The notes: generated from the letters alone by a model not told the origin. 56,172 nt of DNA from Bacillota bacterium (GCA_009780065.1 WRAS01000007.1:1-56172), one strand, 5' to 3'. Shown: positions 14,378 to 23,006, counted from the first letter of the stretch. Made by a program: numbers and translations.

Positions 14378-15817
14378 TTAGTTAGGTGATTCTTGTGTAG
14401 TTGTCTGTTCGATTGATGCTTGCCCACGTCTTGCGATACTTGGAATTAAAAACAATGCTGCGATTCCCATAATTACCGCGAATCCACCAAGGTACCAAAG
14501 TGCCCCGCGCCAGTTTGTATCAAACACCATGTAAATCATGAATATTCCACCCGCGATAGCAAGTGCAGGCATGACGAATCTGTTGAACCAGTGCATTGGT
14601 CGCTGGCCATCGCGTGTTGCACCTCCGCGTACCATTACCATTACAAACAGTGGAATGTAAAATGCCATTAATGTAATTGGAGCAAGTGCTGTGATACTGA
14701 TACCCAAATCATTGGTTACACCGTGAAACCAACGAGATGTGTTTCCGAAAACAAACAAAAGAATTAACGCAGAACACAACAACGATATGACAGCCGAATG
14801 GTGAGGGACGTTTGTCTTGCGATCAACCATTGAAAGTTGTTCTTGTGCAGGTCCCATGTTTCGGATTGCAATTGAATAGAATGTACGGCTGCCTGCCATC
14901 ATTGCCGAGTTCATTGCACCAAGACATGAGATTATTACGAATACATGGAGGATTGAACCTGCGGCAGAACCGAAGACATTACGGAAGCCAGATAGTACCC
15001 CGTCCTCGCCTCGTGCAAGTTCGTCTACCGGAGCCGAGCCGAATATACCAATTGTGTAGACCACATAAATCGAGATGATGATAATTGACCCCACGATGAT
15101 TGCAAGTGGTAAATTTCTTCGGCTATTTTTGATTTCACGATTGAACATTAGGATTTCTTCGCTGCCTGCGTATGCGAATACGGTTGCAAGGATTGCGACG
15201 TAGAAAGGGTTTCTGAGATCTGTGTCTGGCAACAGTGACGGTGTGCCGATACTGTCGGCTTGGGTTCCGTTTACCAGTCCAACAATGATTCCCACGATAC
15301 CCATAAGGATAAGCGGGATGACCTTTATAAAGGTTGTGGAGACCTGGAACCGTCCCGCCAGTTTTGTTGATATGACATTGACAATGTAAATACCAATCAG
15401 GTAAACACCCGCCAGCATCCATGTTCCTGGGTTCAAAAACGCATTATCCCATCCAAGTAAATTTGCGGTGAATCGTGCAGATACGAATGCAAGTACCGCC
15501 GCGAACGATGGATACAGAATTGTTCCCAAGAACCAAGTTAAAAAGTATCCGTATTTTCTTCCGATTAGGGCTTCGGAATAGTCGGCAAGACCGCTCATAC
15601 TTTCGTGGCGACCTGCCAAAATTGCCCAAACGTATGCCATTGTGAACATTACAATTCCACCAATGACCCACGCCAATACGGCAAGACCAAGATTTCCACC
15701 CAATGCACGGAACACCGTTGCATTTTGAAAGAAAATCCCACTGCCGATGACTGCCCCAACGATGAGGCACACAGCGGTTATGAAACCAAATTTCCGCTGT
15801 AATTGATTATTATCCAT
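14378..15817 (-). CDS. APC-family amino acid permease (479 aa)
   Basis: About 12 membrane helices with the APC signature in helix 1 (FGFITAVCLIVGAVIGSGIFF, residues about 10-30), the helix 2 region LGGNLGLAVLAWVIGGIVMF, and the conserved FAYAGSEEI segment in helix 6 (about 215-225). It imports or exchanges amino acids across the cytoplasmic membrane; substrate cannot be read from sequence. ATG 15817 has AAGGA about 12 nt upstream. A strong hairpin lies further upstream at 15877-15918. Confidence 0.88.
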   Translation of the reverse strand: MDNNQLQRKFGFITAVCLIVGAVIGSGIFFQNATVFRALGGNLGLAVLAWVIGGIVMFTMAYVWAILAGRHESMSGLADYSEALIGRKYGYFLTWFLGTILYPSFAAVLAFVSARFTANLLGWDNAFLNPGTWMLAGVYLIGIYIVNVISTKLAGRFQVSTTFIKVIPLILMGIVGIIVGLVNGTQADSIGTPSLLPDTDLRNPFYVAILATVFAYAGSEEILMFNREIKNSRRNLPLAIIVGSIIIISIYVVYTIGIFGSAPVDELARGEDGVLSGFRNVFGSAAGSILHVFVIISCLGAMNSAMMAGSRTFYSIAIRNMGPAQEQLSMVDRKTNVPHHSAVISLLCSALILLFVFGNTSRWFHGVTNDLGISITALAPITLMAFYIPLFVMVMVRGGATRDGQRPMHWFNRFVMPALAIAGGIFMIYMVFDTNWRGALWYLGGFAVIMGIAALFLIPSIARRGQASIEQTTTQESPN

Positions 15818-15876
15818 TTTTTATTTTTCCTTTTTATTTTAATTTGATGAATTTAATTGAATTGTTTGCTTGACAT

Positions 15877-15918
15877 AAAAAAATCCCGCGTCCGTTTGTG
15901 GGATACCGCGGGATTTTG
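15877..15918. terminator. Strong GC-rich hairpin upstream of the permease gene
   Basis: Arms AATCCCGCG (15882-15890) and CGCGGGATT (15907-15915) with a 16 nt loop, followed on the minus strand by seven T. On that strand it lies about 60 nt before the permease start, so it is either the terminator of an unseen upstream transcript or an attenuator in the permease leader. No T-box specifier structure is recognisable. Confidence 0.6.
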
Positions 15919-16099
15919 TTTCTTTGACTTTTTTGTGTGTCTTACCTTTTATTTTATAAAGGCATCAGAAACAATCTCACAGTACCCCATGAGTTTCTTT
16001 TTGCCCTTTTTGCTTGCCAATGTGCAAGTTAATTCAATTAAATTATTCATCTGGGTGTTAGTATGCAGGAATTGTGTATGTGTGTCAATAGTTTTATTG

Positions 16100-16105
16100 T
16101 ATAAT
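16100..16105 (+). promoter_or_regulatory. -10 element of the 16111 gene
   Basis: TATAAT ends 5 nt before ATG 16111 and no Shine-Dalgarno site is present, so transcription should begin at or within the start codon. Confidence 0.55.
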
Positions 16106-16110
16106 GTTTT

Positions 16111-16323
16111 ATGGATTTTAGTAATGAAGTTGAAAGAGCACTTGCGCTTGGAAAAAAGCATACACAAAGCGTAGAACTGTCTACCGCAATACTATCGTTA
16201 CCACAAGAAATGCAAGAAAAGTTTGCAAAAGAATTCTCCGAGGGATCAACCGAATATGAAAAATGGGTTATTAAACATGTGGGAAAATGGTATACCCACA
16301 CTGGATGGTTGTTCTGGGATTGA
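16111..16323 (+). CDS. Hypothetical protein, 70 aa, overlaps the next frame
   Basis: Starts MDFSNEVERALALGKKH directly behind TATAAT. It contains SLPQEMQEKFAKEFSEGSTE and ends WYTHTGWLFWD. Its 3' part overlaps the 16256 ORF in a different frame by 68 nt. The two may be one gene split by a frameshift, or two translationally coupled genes. No family recognised. Confidence 0.5.
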   Translation: MDFSNEVERALALGKKHTQSVELSTAILSLPQEMQEKFAKEFSEGSTEYEKWVIKHVGKWYTHTGWLFWD

Positions 16324-16849
16324 TAAGGAACATCCTCAACCAAGTTTAACTGAAAGACTTACTGGATACAAAAAACGCTATGGTGCCCCACATGATATTT
16401 TTGGATTAGATCTTCCCCCGTATAAGTTATCAAGTATCATTGCAAACAGATTGATAACCAATAATCCACAATTCGCTTACTGCTCATTAATGTTAACAGA
16501 CGATACACGTGACAAGATTGCTTCTTTACTGGAAAACCTGTTACAAGAAGATAAAGAAAAAATTTTTATTGGTTTTCGCGCTAGACCAGATTTAAAAAGT
16601 GTCTCTTTTAGTATTGAAGACCCAAAAACATATCGGCAACGTGAAAAATTTATCGACAAAACTTTTCTTGCAAATCCAGACAAAGTAAATAACACAGAGA
16701 ATCAAGCGGAAGAATTTTTTGCGCGCCTAAATATACTGTTTGAGCGTGCAAAAGAAAAGGGTCTTTCAAGCGATATGAGTATCCGGGAGTTTAAGAATGA
16801 TTTAGAGGCAGAAAGAAGTAAACAAACTGAGTCAGGTAAAGAAGTATGA
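16256..16849 (+). CDS. Hypothetical protein, 197 aa
   Basis: The frame opens at 16223, but ATG 16256 has GAGGGA about 10 nt upstream. The product is soluble and charged: a central segment with LTGYKKRYGAPHDIFGLDL and SIIANRLITNNPQFAY, then a helical C-terminal half (FFARLNILFERAKEKGLSSD). No signal peptide, membrane helix or known motif is visible. It overlaps the 16111 ORF, so the true N terminus may lie in that frame if a one-base indel exists between about 16256 and 16320. Convergent with ftsI; 16850-16906 holds no clear terminator. Confidence 0.6.
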   Translation: MKNGLLNMWENGIPTLDGCSGIDKEHPQPSLTERLTGYKKRYGAPHDIFGLDLPPYKLSSIIANRLITNNPQFAYCSLMLTDDTRDKIASLLENLLQEDKEKIFIGFRARPDLKSVSFSIEDPKTYRQREKFIDKTFLANPDKVNNTENQAEEFFARLNILFERAKEKGLSSDMSIREFKNDLEAERSKQTESGKEV

Positions 16850-16906
16850 TATATTTTGGAGTATAGTATTCATATCGTACAAGTATTTCCAGTTGACGTT
16901 TGACCA

Positions 16907-18805
16907 TCATGTTCGAATGACAACTGGGCTACCGCGAAGTAGTTGAGTGCCCACCACAGGGAACGAACCGATTGCGGTTAGACCATCGCCCTCGACCTGG
17001 ACATGAAATCCTTGCGAACGTAATAGAGCAATTGCATTAACTGTGGACAGACCAGCCACCTGTGGAACTGTTACCTGCTGTTGCATGTGTGCGGGCGGCA
17101 TAAATTCTGGATTAGATTGAAGGTTTAAGTATTCAATTATACCAGCCCAAATTTGTCCAACATAAGGTGCAGCCACGATGCTACCGTAGTAACCTTGGCG
17201 ACTGGGTTCATCCACGTATAAAAATACCGCGTAACGTGCCACACCATCCACGTTAAGGAAAGATATAAAACTGGAAATATATTTGCCTTGTGCGATTATT
17301 CCATCCACATATTTTTGTGCGGTACCAGTTTTACCACCGATTTGAAAACCCGGCACGCGCGAGTGCTTGCCACTGCCGTGTTCTACCACACCGACCAGCA
17401 ATTCACGCGCCTGGGCACTGGTTTGCTCGCTGATAACTCTTTGTCCACGCTGTTCAGATATTATTGTAGTTCCAGCCTGTGGAATAGATTGTGCGAAACG
17501 TGGGGTACGCAGAATTCCGTCACCAACGACTGCTCCTATGGCACTGATAAATTGGATTGGGCTGATCGCGATTGCTTGGCCGAAACCTATTCTTGCTATA
17601 TCTACCGGGCGGACATATTGTTTAGGCAAAATAAGGCCTGCACTTTCACCATAGAAATCTACACCAGTCTTTTTTCCGAATCCGAAACGTGTTAGGTATT
17701 CATAGAACAAATCCACACCGATCCGCAAAGACAAATCCATGAACACCGCGTTGCAACTGTTGCGAACACCCTCGGCAAGGGTTTGCGTTCCATGACCTTT
17801 GGTTTTCCAACATCGCACCCGTTCGCCGCCTATCATTCGAAACCCGGGGCAATTAAATTTCTCATCCATTTGAACAAGACCTTCTTCCAATGCTATTGCC
17901 AATGTGATTATCTTGAATGTAGATCCGGGTTCCAGCACGTTTACAATTGGTTGATTTCGAATTTGTGCCAACAAATCCACCACGTTATTTCGTGGCTGGT
18001 CATTCATATCGAAAAATGGTGCAGAGGCACTGGCGACTATGCCGCCTGTTTGGATGTTGTACACAATGCCGCTGACGGATTGTGCGCGTTGTTCATAGAA
18101 TGCACGTGCAAGTGCAGTTTGTAAGATGTTTTGTATTGTAGCATCTACATTAAGATGTAAATCAAAACCAGGAATAGATGGGAAATAAAACTCTACCCCC
18201 TCTTGCCTTGGGATACCACGCAGATCAGACGGTGTTGCGATACGTCCATCACGCCCGCGAAGAATATGGTTATAAAATGCTTCCAGACCCTCTTGCCCCA
18301 TATTGTCTATCGTAGTCAGGCCCATGACCTGCCCCCCCACAACGCCAAGAGGATAAACACGACGATATGTTTGACTAAGGAACACGCCATCCAAGTTATG
18401 CGCGATAATCTTTATTGCGGTGGATTTTTCAATTTGCATTTTTATCAGGTGTTCACTGACACCCTTTGCTGTGACACGATTATAGACCTTTTGGTGTGAA
18501 AGATTTAATATTGACGAAAGTACACTAGTGACCCTATCTGCATCGGTTACCGCAACTGGACGCACGAAAACACTGTAGGTTGGGATGCTTTCCACCATTA
18601 TTCTGCCGTGTCTGTCAAAAATATTTCCGCGACGTGCTCCAAGCGGTAAGTCACGATACCATTGTTCACTTGCACGAAGTTGCAGAGTTGGAGACGAAAA
18701 GATTTGAATGTAAATAAGACGACCACTGAGTGCTACAAGTACACACATACACGCAATCAAAAAAATGCGTACCCGCCTGAAAAGTAATGTTTTTGTATAG
18801 CGCAT
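16907..18805 (-). CDS. ftsI: Penicillin-binding transpeptidase, FtsI/SpoVD type with PASTA domain (632 aa)
   Basis: Class B PBP that cross-links septal (or spore cortex) peptidoglycan outside the cell. One N-terminal membrane helix (about 12-35), a PBP dimerisation domain starting with LGARRGNIFDRHGR, and a transpeptidase domain with the catalytic triad motifs S295-T-F-K298, S350-C-N352 and K492-T-G-T495. A C-terminal PASTA domain occupies about 577-632 (VTVPQVAGLSTVNAIALLRS). PASTA domains are typical of SpoVD and Gram-positive PBPs. It follows ftsL-like and rsmH but is separated from them by a terminator and a MITE-like element. TTTAAT ends 5 nt before ATG 18805 and there is no Shine-Dalgarno site, which suggests its own leaderless transcript. 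Confidence 0.9.
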   Translation of the reverse strand: MRYTKTLLFRRVRIFLIACMCVLVALSGRLIYIQIFSSPTLQLRASEQWYRDLPLGARRGNIFDRHGRIMVESIPTYSVFVRPVAVTDADRVTSVLSSILNLSHQKVYNRVTAKGVSEHLIKMQIEKSTAIKIIAHNLDGVFLSQTYRRVYPLGVVGGQVMGLTTIDNMGQEGLEAFYNHILRGRDGRIATPSDLRGIPRQEGVEFYFPSIPGFDLHLNVDATIQNILQTALARAFYEQRAQSVSGIVYNIQTGGIVASASAPFFDMNDQPRNNVVDLLAQIRNQPIVNVLEPGSTFKIITLAIALEEGLVQMDEKFNCPGFRMIGGERVRCWKTKGHGTQTLAEGVRNSCNAVFMDLSLRIGVDLFYEYLTRFGFGKKTGVDFYGESAGLILPKQYVRPVDIARIGFGQAIAISPIQFISAIGAVVGDGILRTPRFAQSIPQAGTTIISEQRGQRVISEQTSAQARELLVGVVEHGSGKHSRVPGFQIGGKTGTAQKYVDGIIAQGKYISSFISFLNVDGVARYAVFLYVDEPSRQGYYGSIVAAPYVGQIWAGIIEYLNLQSNPEFMPPAHMQQQVTVPQVAGLSTVNAIALLRSQGFHVQVEGDGLTAIGSFPVVGTQLLRGSPVVIRT

Positions 18806-18841
18806 ATACTATTAAATGCGAAATACATACACAACATAACT

Positions 18842-18983
18842 ACGTCATTGCGAGCGAAGCGAAGCAATCCAGTGATGTTCACGTGATTGGTTGTTTAATT
18901 TAGATATAAGGTCTATTAAGGAGAATAGATTGGCAAGTAGTGATTCCGGCACAAAGATTGCTTCGCTTCGCTCGCAATGACGT
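18842..18983. mobile_element. MITE-like element with 28-bp perfect terminal inverted repeats
   Basis: Left arm 18842-18869 and right arm 18956-18983 are exact reverse complements (ACGTCATTGCGAGCGAAGCG plus AAGCAATC), enclosing 86 bp without a gene. A third copy of the arm lies at 25599-25626. Short palindromic repeats with this TTGCGAGCGAAGCGAAGCAA core are known in many unrelated bacteria. It separates ftsL-like from ftsI. Confidence 0.7.
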
Positions 18984-19025
18984 GTGTACACCGATAATTT
19001 TACAGCACTGCCACTACAACCACTT

Positions 19026-19052
19026 TAAAAAACGCGAGGTTATTCGCGCTTT
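19026..19052 (-). terminator. Rho-independent terminator after the ftsL-like gene
   Basis: Minus-strand CGCGA-ATAACC-TCGCG stem followed by six T, directly after the stop at 19059. It implies that ftsI has its own promoter. Confidence 0.65.
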
Positions 19053-19058
19053 TAATAT

Positions 19059-19883
19059 TTATCTGAATAGTCCGCTAAGAAAGTTGCTTAGTCGGTCGAA
19101 CCAGTTCGTACTGTGATCCGGGTTATCTGGGAATTGCCATGTAACTTGTGGTGGGATTCTAACGGGTGTACCGACCTGGACAAAGTTATCACCATCAAAC
19201 TGGTTACGTATTTCGTTAGTTATACGGTTATATTCACTATAGCGTTGGGAACTGACTTGGTCGAATTGTTGCGACAATTGAATGTTTTCAGTTCTGAGGG
19301 CGTCTATGCGCGCGCCTGAGGCACTGATATTAACCGCATTAATGATAATCAATGCAACAACAAGTGCAAGCACCGCAACAAACGAAGCCACAGCAATAAA
19401 GCCACGCGTGTTCAACTTCATTGTAACATCTTGATCATCGTCAACATGGGCTTTTTCATCGCGCACGGAATAGTTTGACGTGTCCATTTCTGCTATCTTT
19501 TCTAGTTGTTCTTGTGGTTGCTGGGACTGTTCTTGGATTGGAGAAAGATTCATATCAAATATCACAGGACGGAACGTTTGTTTTGGTTGGAATTGATAGT
19601 CTTGCGGGATTGTGTCTCCTGGTTTAATGTATGAATCAAATACAGGCGCGACCGCAGATTGACTTTGTGGTAGAGGTTTTGCATTGAATAAAACATCCCT
19701 TGCCTCTTGATAACGGGACGACACAATGCCATTGAAGGCATTCACATCATGCGTATTGTTAAAACGCGTTGCAATTGTTGCATCCAAGGAAACCTCGGTT
19801 GGTTTTTGCAACGGAACCTCGTAAAGAAGTCTGTTGGCCTCTTCTCTCGAGTATGTTTTTTGCGTTGTCATGTGTACCCCCAT
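19059..19883 (-). CDS. FtsL-like divisome protein with long cytoplasmic domain (274 aa)
   Basis: Bitopic protein: about 160 residues of polar, Gln/Pro-rich sequence, one membrane helix (about 161-183, FIAVASFVAVLALVVALIII), a short coiled coil (about 190-225, DALRTENIQLSQQFDQVSSQ) and a C-terminal tail of about 50 residues. Its position between rsmH and the ftsI transpeptidase, single helix and coiled coil match FtsL, which recruits FtsI to the septum. Typical FtsL is only 90-120 residues, so the N-terminal extension is unusual. Start is either ATG 19883 or ATG 19871 (GGGGG just upstream of the latter). Confidence 0.7.
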   Translation of the reverse strand: MGVHMTTQKTYSREEANRLLYEVPLQKPTEVSLDATIATRFNNTHDVNAFNGIVSSRYQEARDVLFNAKPLPQSQSAVAPVFDSYIKPGDTIPQDYQFQPKQTFRPVIFDMNLSPIQEQSQQPQEQLEKIAEMDTSNYSVRDEKAHVDDDQDVTMKLNTRGFIAVASFVAVLALVVALIIINAVNISASGARIDALRTENIQLSQQFDQVSSQRYSEYNRITNEIRNQFDGDNFVQVGTPVRIPPQVTWQFPDNPDHSTNWFDRLSNFLSGLFR

Positions 19884-19945
19884 ATCTTTAGTTTAACTTA
19901 TATATCCAAAATCTCGAATTGAAAATTTTGGTGAAAGTTTCAAGT

Positions 19946-20851
19946 TTATAATTTCACGGCGACCCTTAGTTTGGCACTTGCGCTTCGTGGGTTTGCTTTT
20001 ACCTCGATGTCGGTTGCGACTATTGGCTTTTTGGTAAGAATTTTCAATGATATCGTATGTCCGCAGATGCACAGTGGTGTTTTCGGTGGACAGTGACATG
20101 TGGCAGCGTATGTTTTGAATGTTTGTTTGACGATTCTATCTTCCAAACTGTGGAATGTTATTATTGCAATTTTGCCATCTGGATTCAATGATTCAATCGC
20201 AATTGGCAAAAATCTTTCCAAGGCACCAAGTTCGTCATTCACCGCAATTCGTATTGCCTGGAATGTCTTTTTTGCGGGATGACCAAAGAATTTGTAATAT
20301 GTTCCTGGAACGCTTTGTTCACAAATCTTTGCAAGTTCCAATGTTGTATTGATTGGTCTGCGACTTGCTATACTGGCTGCTATTTTTTTTGCATAACGTT
20401 CTTCACCATAGTCTTTTAGTATTTTCTCAAGTTCACTCTCCTTTGATTTGTTTACGATATGCCATGCGTTCAATTTTGCATCTTTGTTCATTCGCATATC
20501 AAGCGGGGCGTCTAGCATGTAACTGAATCCCCTTTCGGCTTCGTCAATTTGGTAACTGGAAACCCCTATATCGGCAAGGATCGCGTCAACTTTTCTTTCG
20601 CGTAATACCTTTTCAAGATTTGCAAAATTAGTATGATGGAATTCGGCGTCAATGCCATTTTGCTTTGCATTGTTGATTGCGTCAGTGTCTTGGTCAATTG
20701 CAATCAGTTTTCCCGTATTTCCGATTCGTTCCAGAATCGCACGTGCGTGTCCACCACCCCCAAAGGTTGCGTCCACGACAATGTTCCCCTTTTTCAGCTC
20801 AAGATTGGAAATTACCTCGTCAAGCAGCACAGGTGTGTGTTGAAAGGTCAT
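19946..20851 (-). CDS. rsmH: 16S rRNA (cytosine1402-N4)-methyltransferase
   Basis: SAM-dependent methyltransferase acting on C1402 in the decoding centre. The 301-residue protein starts MTFQHTPVLLDEVISNLELK and has the SAM-binding DATFGGGGHARAILE, DQDTDAINNA, ADIGVSSYQID, FSYMLDAPLDMRM and TFHSLEDRIVKQTF motifs of RsmH (MraW). The frame is open to 20977 but ATG 20851 is chosen for the AGAGGAGG site and family length. It heads the small division cluster; mraZ, its usual neighbour, is absent. Transcription starts about 110 nt upstream and crosses a stable leader hairpin. Confidence 0.93.
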   Translation of the reverse strand: MTFQHTPVLLDEVISNLELKKGNIVVDATFGGGGHARAILERIGNTGKLIAIDQDTDAINNAKQNGIDAEFHHTNFANLEKVLRERKVDAILADIGVSSYQIDEAERGFSYMLDAPLDMRMNKDAKLNAWHIVNKSKESELEKILKDYGEERYAKKIAASIASRRPINTTLELAKICEQSVPGTYYKFFGHPAKKTFQAIRIAVNDELGALERFLPIAIESLNPDGKIAIITFHSLEDRIVKQTFKTYAATCHCPPKTPLCICGHTISLKILTKKPIVATDIEVKANPRSASAKLRVAVKL

Positions 20852-20884
20852 CAATCCTCCTCTGCTTTTTTGGGACAATTGGTA

Positions 20885-20934
20885 GAAGCTGTGGCGGCGG
20901 TGTCCCCCAAGATATCGACACCGCCAAGCGCTTC
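20885..20934 (-). promoter_or_regulatory. Structured 5' leader of rsmH
   Basis: On the minus strand, outer arms GAAGC/GCTTC enclose a stable stem GGCGGTGTC/GACACCGCC with an 11-12 nt loop. It lies between promoter and start codon. It does not match a riboswitch class I know. Confidence 0.45.
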
Positions 20935-20967
20935 TATAGGATACTGTTGATATAAGTATCTGTCCTA

Positions 20968-20996
20968 TATTTATCATTTAAGATTTTTTTTGTCAA
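20968..20996 (-). promoter_or_regulatory. rsmH promoter
   Basis: TTGACA (20996-20991), 17 nt, TAAATA (20973-20968) on the minus strand; predicted start near 20961. Confidence 0.7.
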
Positions 20997-21033
20997 ACAA
21001 TTTAACCATACTTATTATAGAGTTACCTTTTAG

Positions 21034-21063
21034 AAAAGCCCACTAGATATAGTGGGCTTTTTG
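21034..21063. terminator. Rho-independent terminator after the YgjV-like gene
   Basis: AAAAGCCCACT / AGTGGGCTTTTT hairpin with flanking A and T runs, downstream of the minus-strand gene ending at 21121. Confidence 0.85.
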
Positions 21064-21120
21064 ATGACCTAGGAAAAATCGTTAGATTTTTAAATAATTT
21101 GACAAAAACATACGGTTTTC

Positions 21121-22038
21121 TTATTTTGTTTGCATTGCGCGAACAGGAATTTTCTCCATCTTTTCCTGCTTTACATCTATGACACCTTGAATAAGATCTT
21201 TTACATCTTGGACAGTTTTGATGTCTTCCAAAACCGCTTTGGTTTCCTCTTCGATGCTTTTAAGATTTACTAGGTTAGACTTGTCAATTGCGGACAATTC
21301 ATATTTAATCATTTTTGCAACGATAGCCTCTAACTTCTCTTGTGGCATTATGTTGGCGACTTCGCCTGCGTCACTGGCTACGTTTATTTTTGTGACCTCG
21401 TCCGCGATGATTGCTTTGATTTCTTTTAACTTTTTTACATAATATGACCTACGCACCATAAGACAGTAAAATACGATTATTGAGATTATCTTTGCGGCTT
21501 CGATAATAATTCCCATTGGGTTAAAGGTATCCAATGGTGTAGCAATCAACAACATAGAGGTTGCGTACAGAATTGCAAATGCACGTACGTAATGTTTACT
21601 TGGAAGATATTGTCCAACCACAAATAAAAGTGCAGTAACAAGCATGATGATATGTAAATATCTTACAGACGCATCCGTATTAACAATGCCCAGCACCGCC
21701 CCACCCAGACCTATTGCAAGTGCAACGTAGAGGAATATTTTACCTCCGCGTTTGCGACCTGGTGTATCTTTTGCAAATATCCACCAGAATACCATACCGC
21801 GAAGAACGCTGAATGCTGCCGCCAGAATTGGGGATATCATTTGCGCGCCACCCATTTCCAATGACAAAAACATTAGCATCCACCAGAAACTGCCTACCGA
21901 GAACCATAACAAATATCTGCGCTGGTTTTTGATTTGGTAGGATACAAAGTCAAAAACAATTGTAAGGATCCCGAAGAACTGGGCAATCCAAAACCAATGA
22001 AGATCAACTTCGATTGGCATACCAAGAAAAGTATCCAT
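21121..22038 (-). CDS. YgjV-like membrane protein with cytoplasmic helical tail (305 aa)
   Basis: Residues about 15-195 form six or seven membrane helices (FWIAQFFGILTIVFDFVSYQ, LLWFSVGSFWWMLMFLSLEM, LHIIMLVTALLFVVGQYL, IISIIVFYCLMV), matching the YgjV family of inner-membrane proteins of unknown function. An added C-terminal helical tail of about 105 residues is charged and coil-like (IDKSNLVNLKSIEEETKAVL) and is not usual for that family. AGGAGA precedes ATG 22038. It is divergent from the Nudix gene. Confidence 0.72.
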   Translation of the reverse strand: MDTFLGMPIEVDLHWFWIAQFFGILTIVFDFVSYQIKNQRRYLLWFSVGSFWWMLMFLSLEMGGAQMISPILAAAFSVLRGMVFWWIFAKDTPGRKRGGKIFLYVALAIGLGGAVLGIVNTDASVRYLHIIMLVTALLFVVGQYLPSKHYVRAFAILYATSMLLIATPLDTFNPMGIIIEAAKIISIIVFYCLMVRRSYYVKKLKEIKAIIADEVTKINVASDAGEVANIMPQEKLEAIVAKMIKYELSAIDKSNLVNLKSIEEETKAVLEDIKTVQDVKDLIQGVIDVKQEKMEKIPVRAMQTK

Positions 22039-22210
22039 CTTTTTTTCTCCTAAATATTAAATTAATTTAAACAAGAGGCGGACAATAATCCACGTCTTTT
22101 TATTTTTGTTTTATGTATTTTATATTATAAAAGGATTAAAGCACCTTGACCAACTATATGACATAGTAGCATACATAAATTAACTTGTTCAACAAAAATT
22201 TACATTATTC

Positions 22211-22239
22211 TTGGTAATTTTTGGAGGACATGCTATATT
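22211..22239 (+). promoter_or_regulatory. Promoter of the Nudix-MazG gene
   Basis: TTGGTA (22211-22216), 17 nt, extended -10 TGC-TATATT (22231-22239), ending 5 nt before ATG 22245. Predicts a leaderless transcript. Confidence 0.65.
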
Positions 22240-22244
22240 AGCGG

Positions 22245-23006
22245 ATGAGTAAAATAATTCACGAAACCAAACATGTTGTAAAAGCATTCCTGATACGCGA
22301 GTCTGATGGAAAAATTATTGTGCTGACACGGTCGGACAATAAGAAGATTTCACCTGGCAAATGGGAATATTCCGCAGGTGGCGGCGTAGATGCGGGTGAA
22401 ACACATGAACAGGCATTGGCACGTGAGATGTGGGAAGAAATTAAAACGAAAGTCAATAACCTTGAACGTTTTGGTGAAACCCAATTTTTGAATCATTACA
22501 CAGGTAACCAGGACAAGATACATTTGTACTTTGGTAAAATTGATAAGGACATTGAATGGTTCGCGCCAAACGAAGTTAAGGCGGTTGATTATCTGTCGTT
22601 AGAGGAAATTAAAAACCTGATTGAAACACATGGTGCAAGCGCCTTTGATTTAGGATTTATTCATTCGTTCGAGCAATTGGTTAACTTTTTAAGTGGCAAA
22701 ACACAAATGTCAATTAGTCAAATCCAAAAAGCGGTTCAACAAAACAAGATTAAAAAGGGTTTTAATTTAACAGATGCCAATATTGATTTTTGTTTATTGT
22801 ATGGCGAAGTTGCCGAAGCATATAATGCATGGCGCAAGAAAAAAGATGATTTGGATGAGGAACTGGCGGATGTTGCGATTTATCTTTTGGGTATAGCCGA
22901 GATGGTTGGTGTTGATTTGGAAAGTGCGATAACCAAGAAAATGAAAAAGAATGCCGAACGTGAATACAAGTTAAAAAACGGTGTGCTTGTTAAAAATAAA
23001 AAGTAG
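22245..23006 (+). CDS. Nudix hydrolase fused to a MazG-like pyrophosphohydrolase (253 aa)
   Basis: The N-terminal domain carries a perfect Nudix box: G46-x5-E52-x7-R60-E61-x2-E64-E65. The C-terminal domain (about 175-240) shows the all-alpha NTP pyrophosphohydrolase pattern E188-x2-E191 and E206-x2-D209, within LLYGEVAEAYNAWRKKK and LDEELADVAIYLLGIAE. Both domain types hydrolyse nucleoside diphosphate or triphosphate derivatives, so the fusion is probably a two-headed house-cleaning enzyme for damaged nucleotides (inference). Monocistronic, with a terminator at 22998-23023. Confidence 0.87.
   Translation: MSKIIHETKHVVKAFLIRESDGKIIVLTRSDNKKISPGKWEYSAGGGVDAGETHEQALAREMWEEIKTKVNNLERFGETQFLNHYTGNQDKIHLYFGKIDKDIEWFAPNEVKAVDYLSLEEIKNLIETHGASAFDLGFIHSFEQLVNFLSGKTQMSISQIQKAVQQNKIKKGFNLTDANIDFCLLYGEVAEAYNAWRKKKDDLDEELADVAIYLLGIAEMVGVDLESAITKKMKKNAEREYKLKNGVLVKNKK

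Noticed and set aside
15877-15918. T-box riboswitch upstream of the amino-acid permease
   Set aside because: TGGGATACCGCGGG resembles a T-box fragment, but it is on the opposite strand from the permease and no stem I or specifier loop fits in the space available.
15949-16167. A 72-aa minus-strand ORF ahead of the permease
   Set aside because: No ribosome site, no suitable -10 box, and overlap with the promoter region of the 16111 gene; composition is not protein-like in its first half.
20852-20977. Upstream extension of RsmH to 20977
   Set aside because: The extra 42 residues read through the leader hairpin and lack family similarity; ATG 20851 has an AGAGGAGG site.
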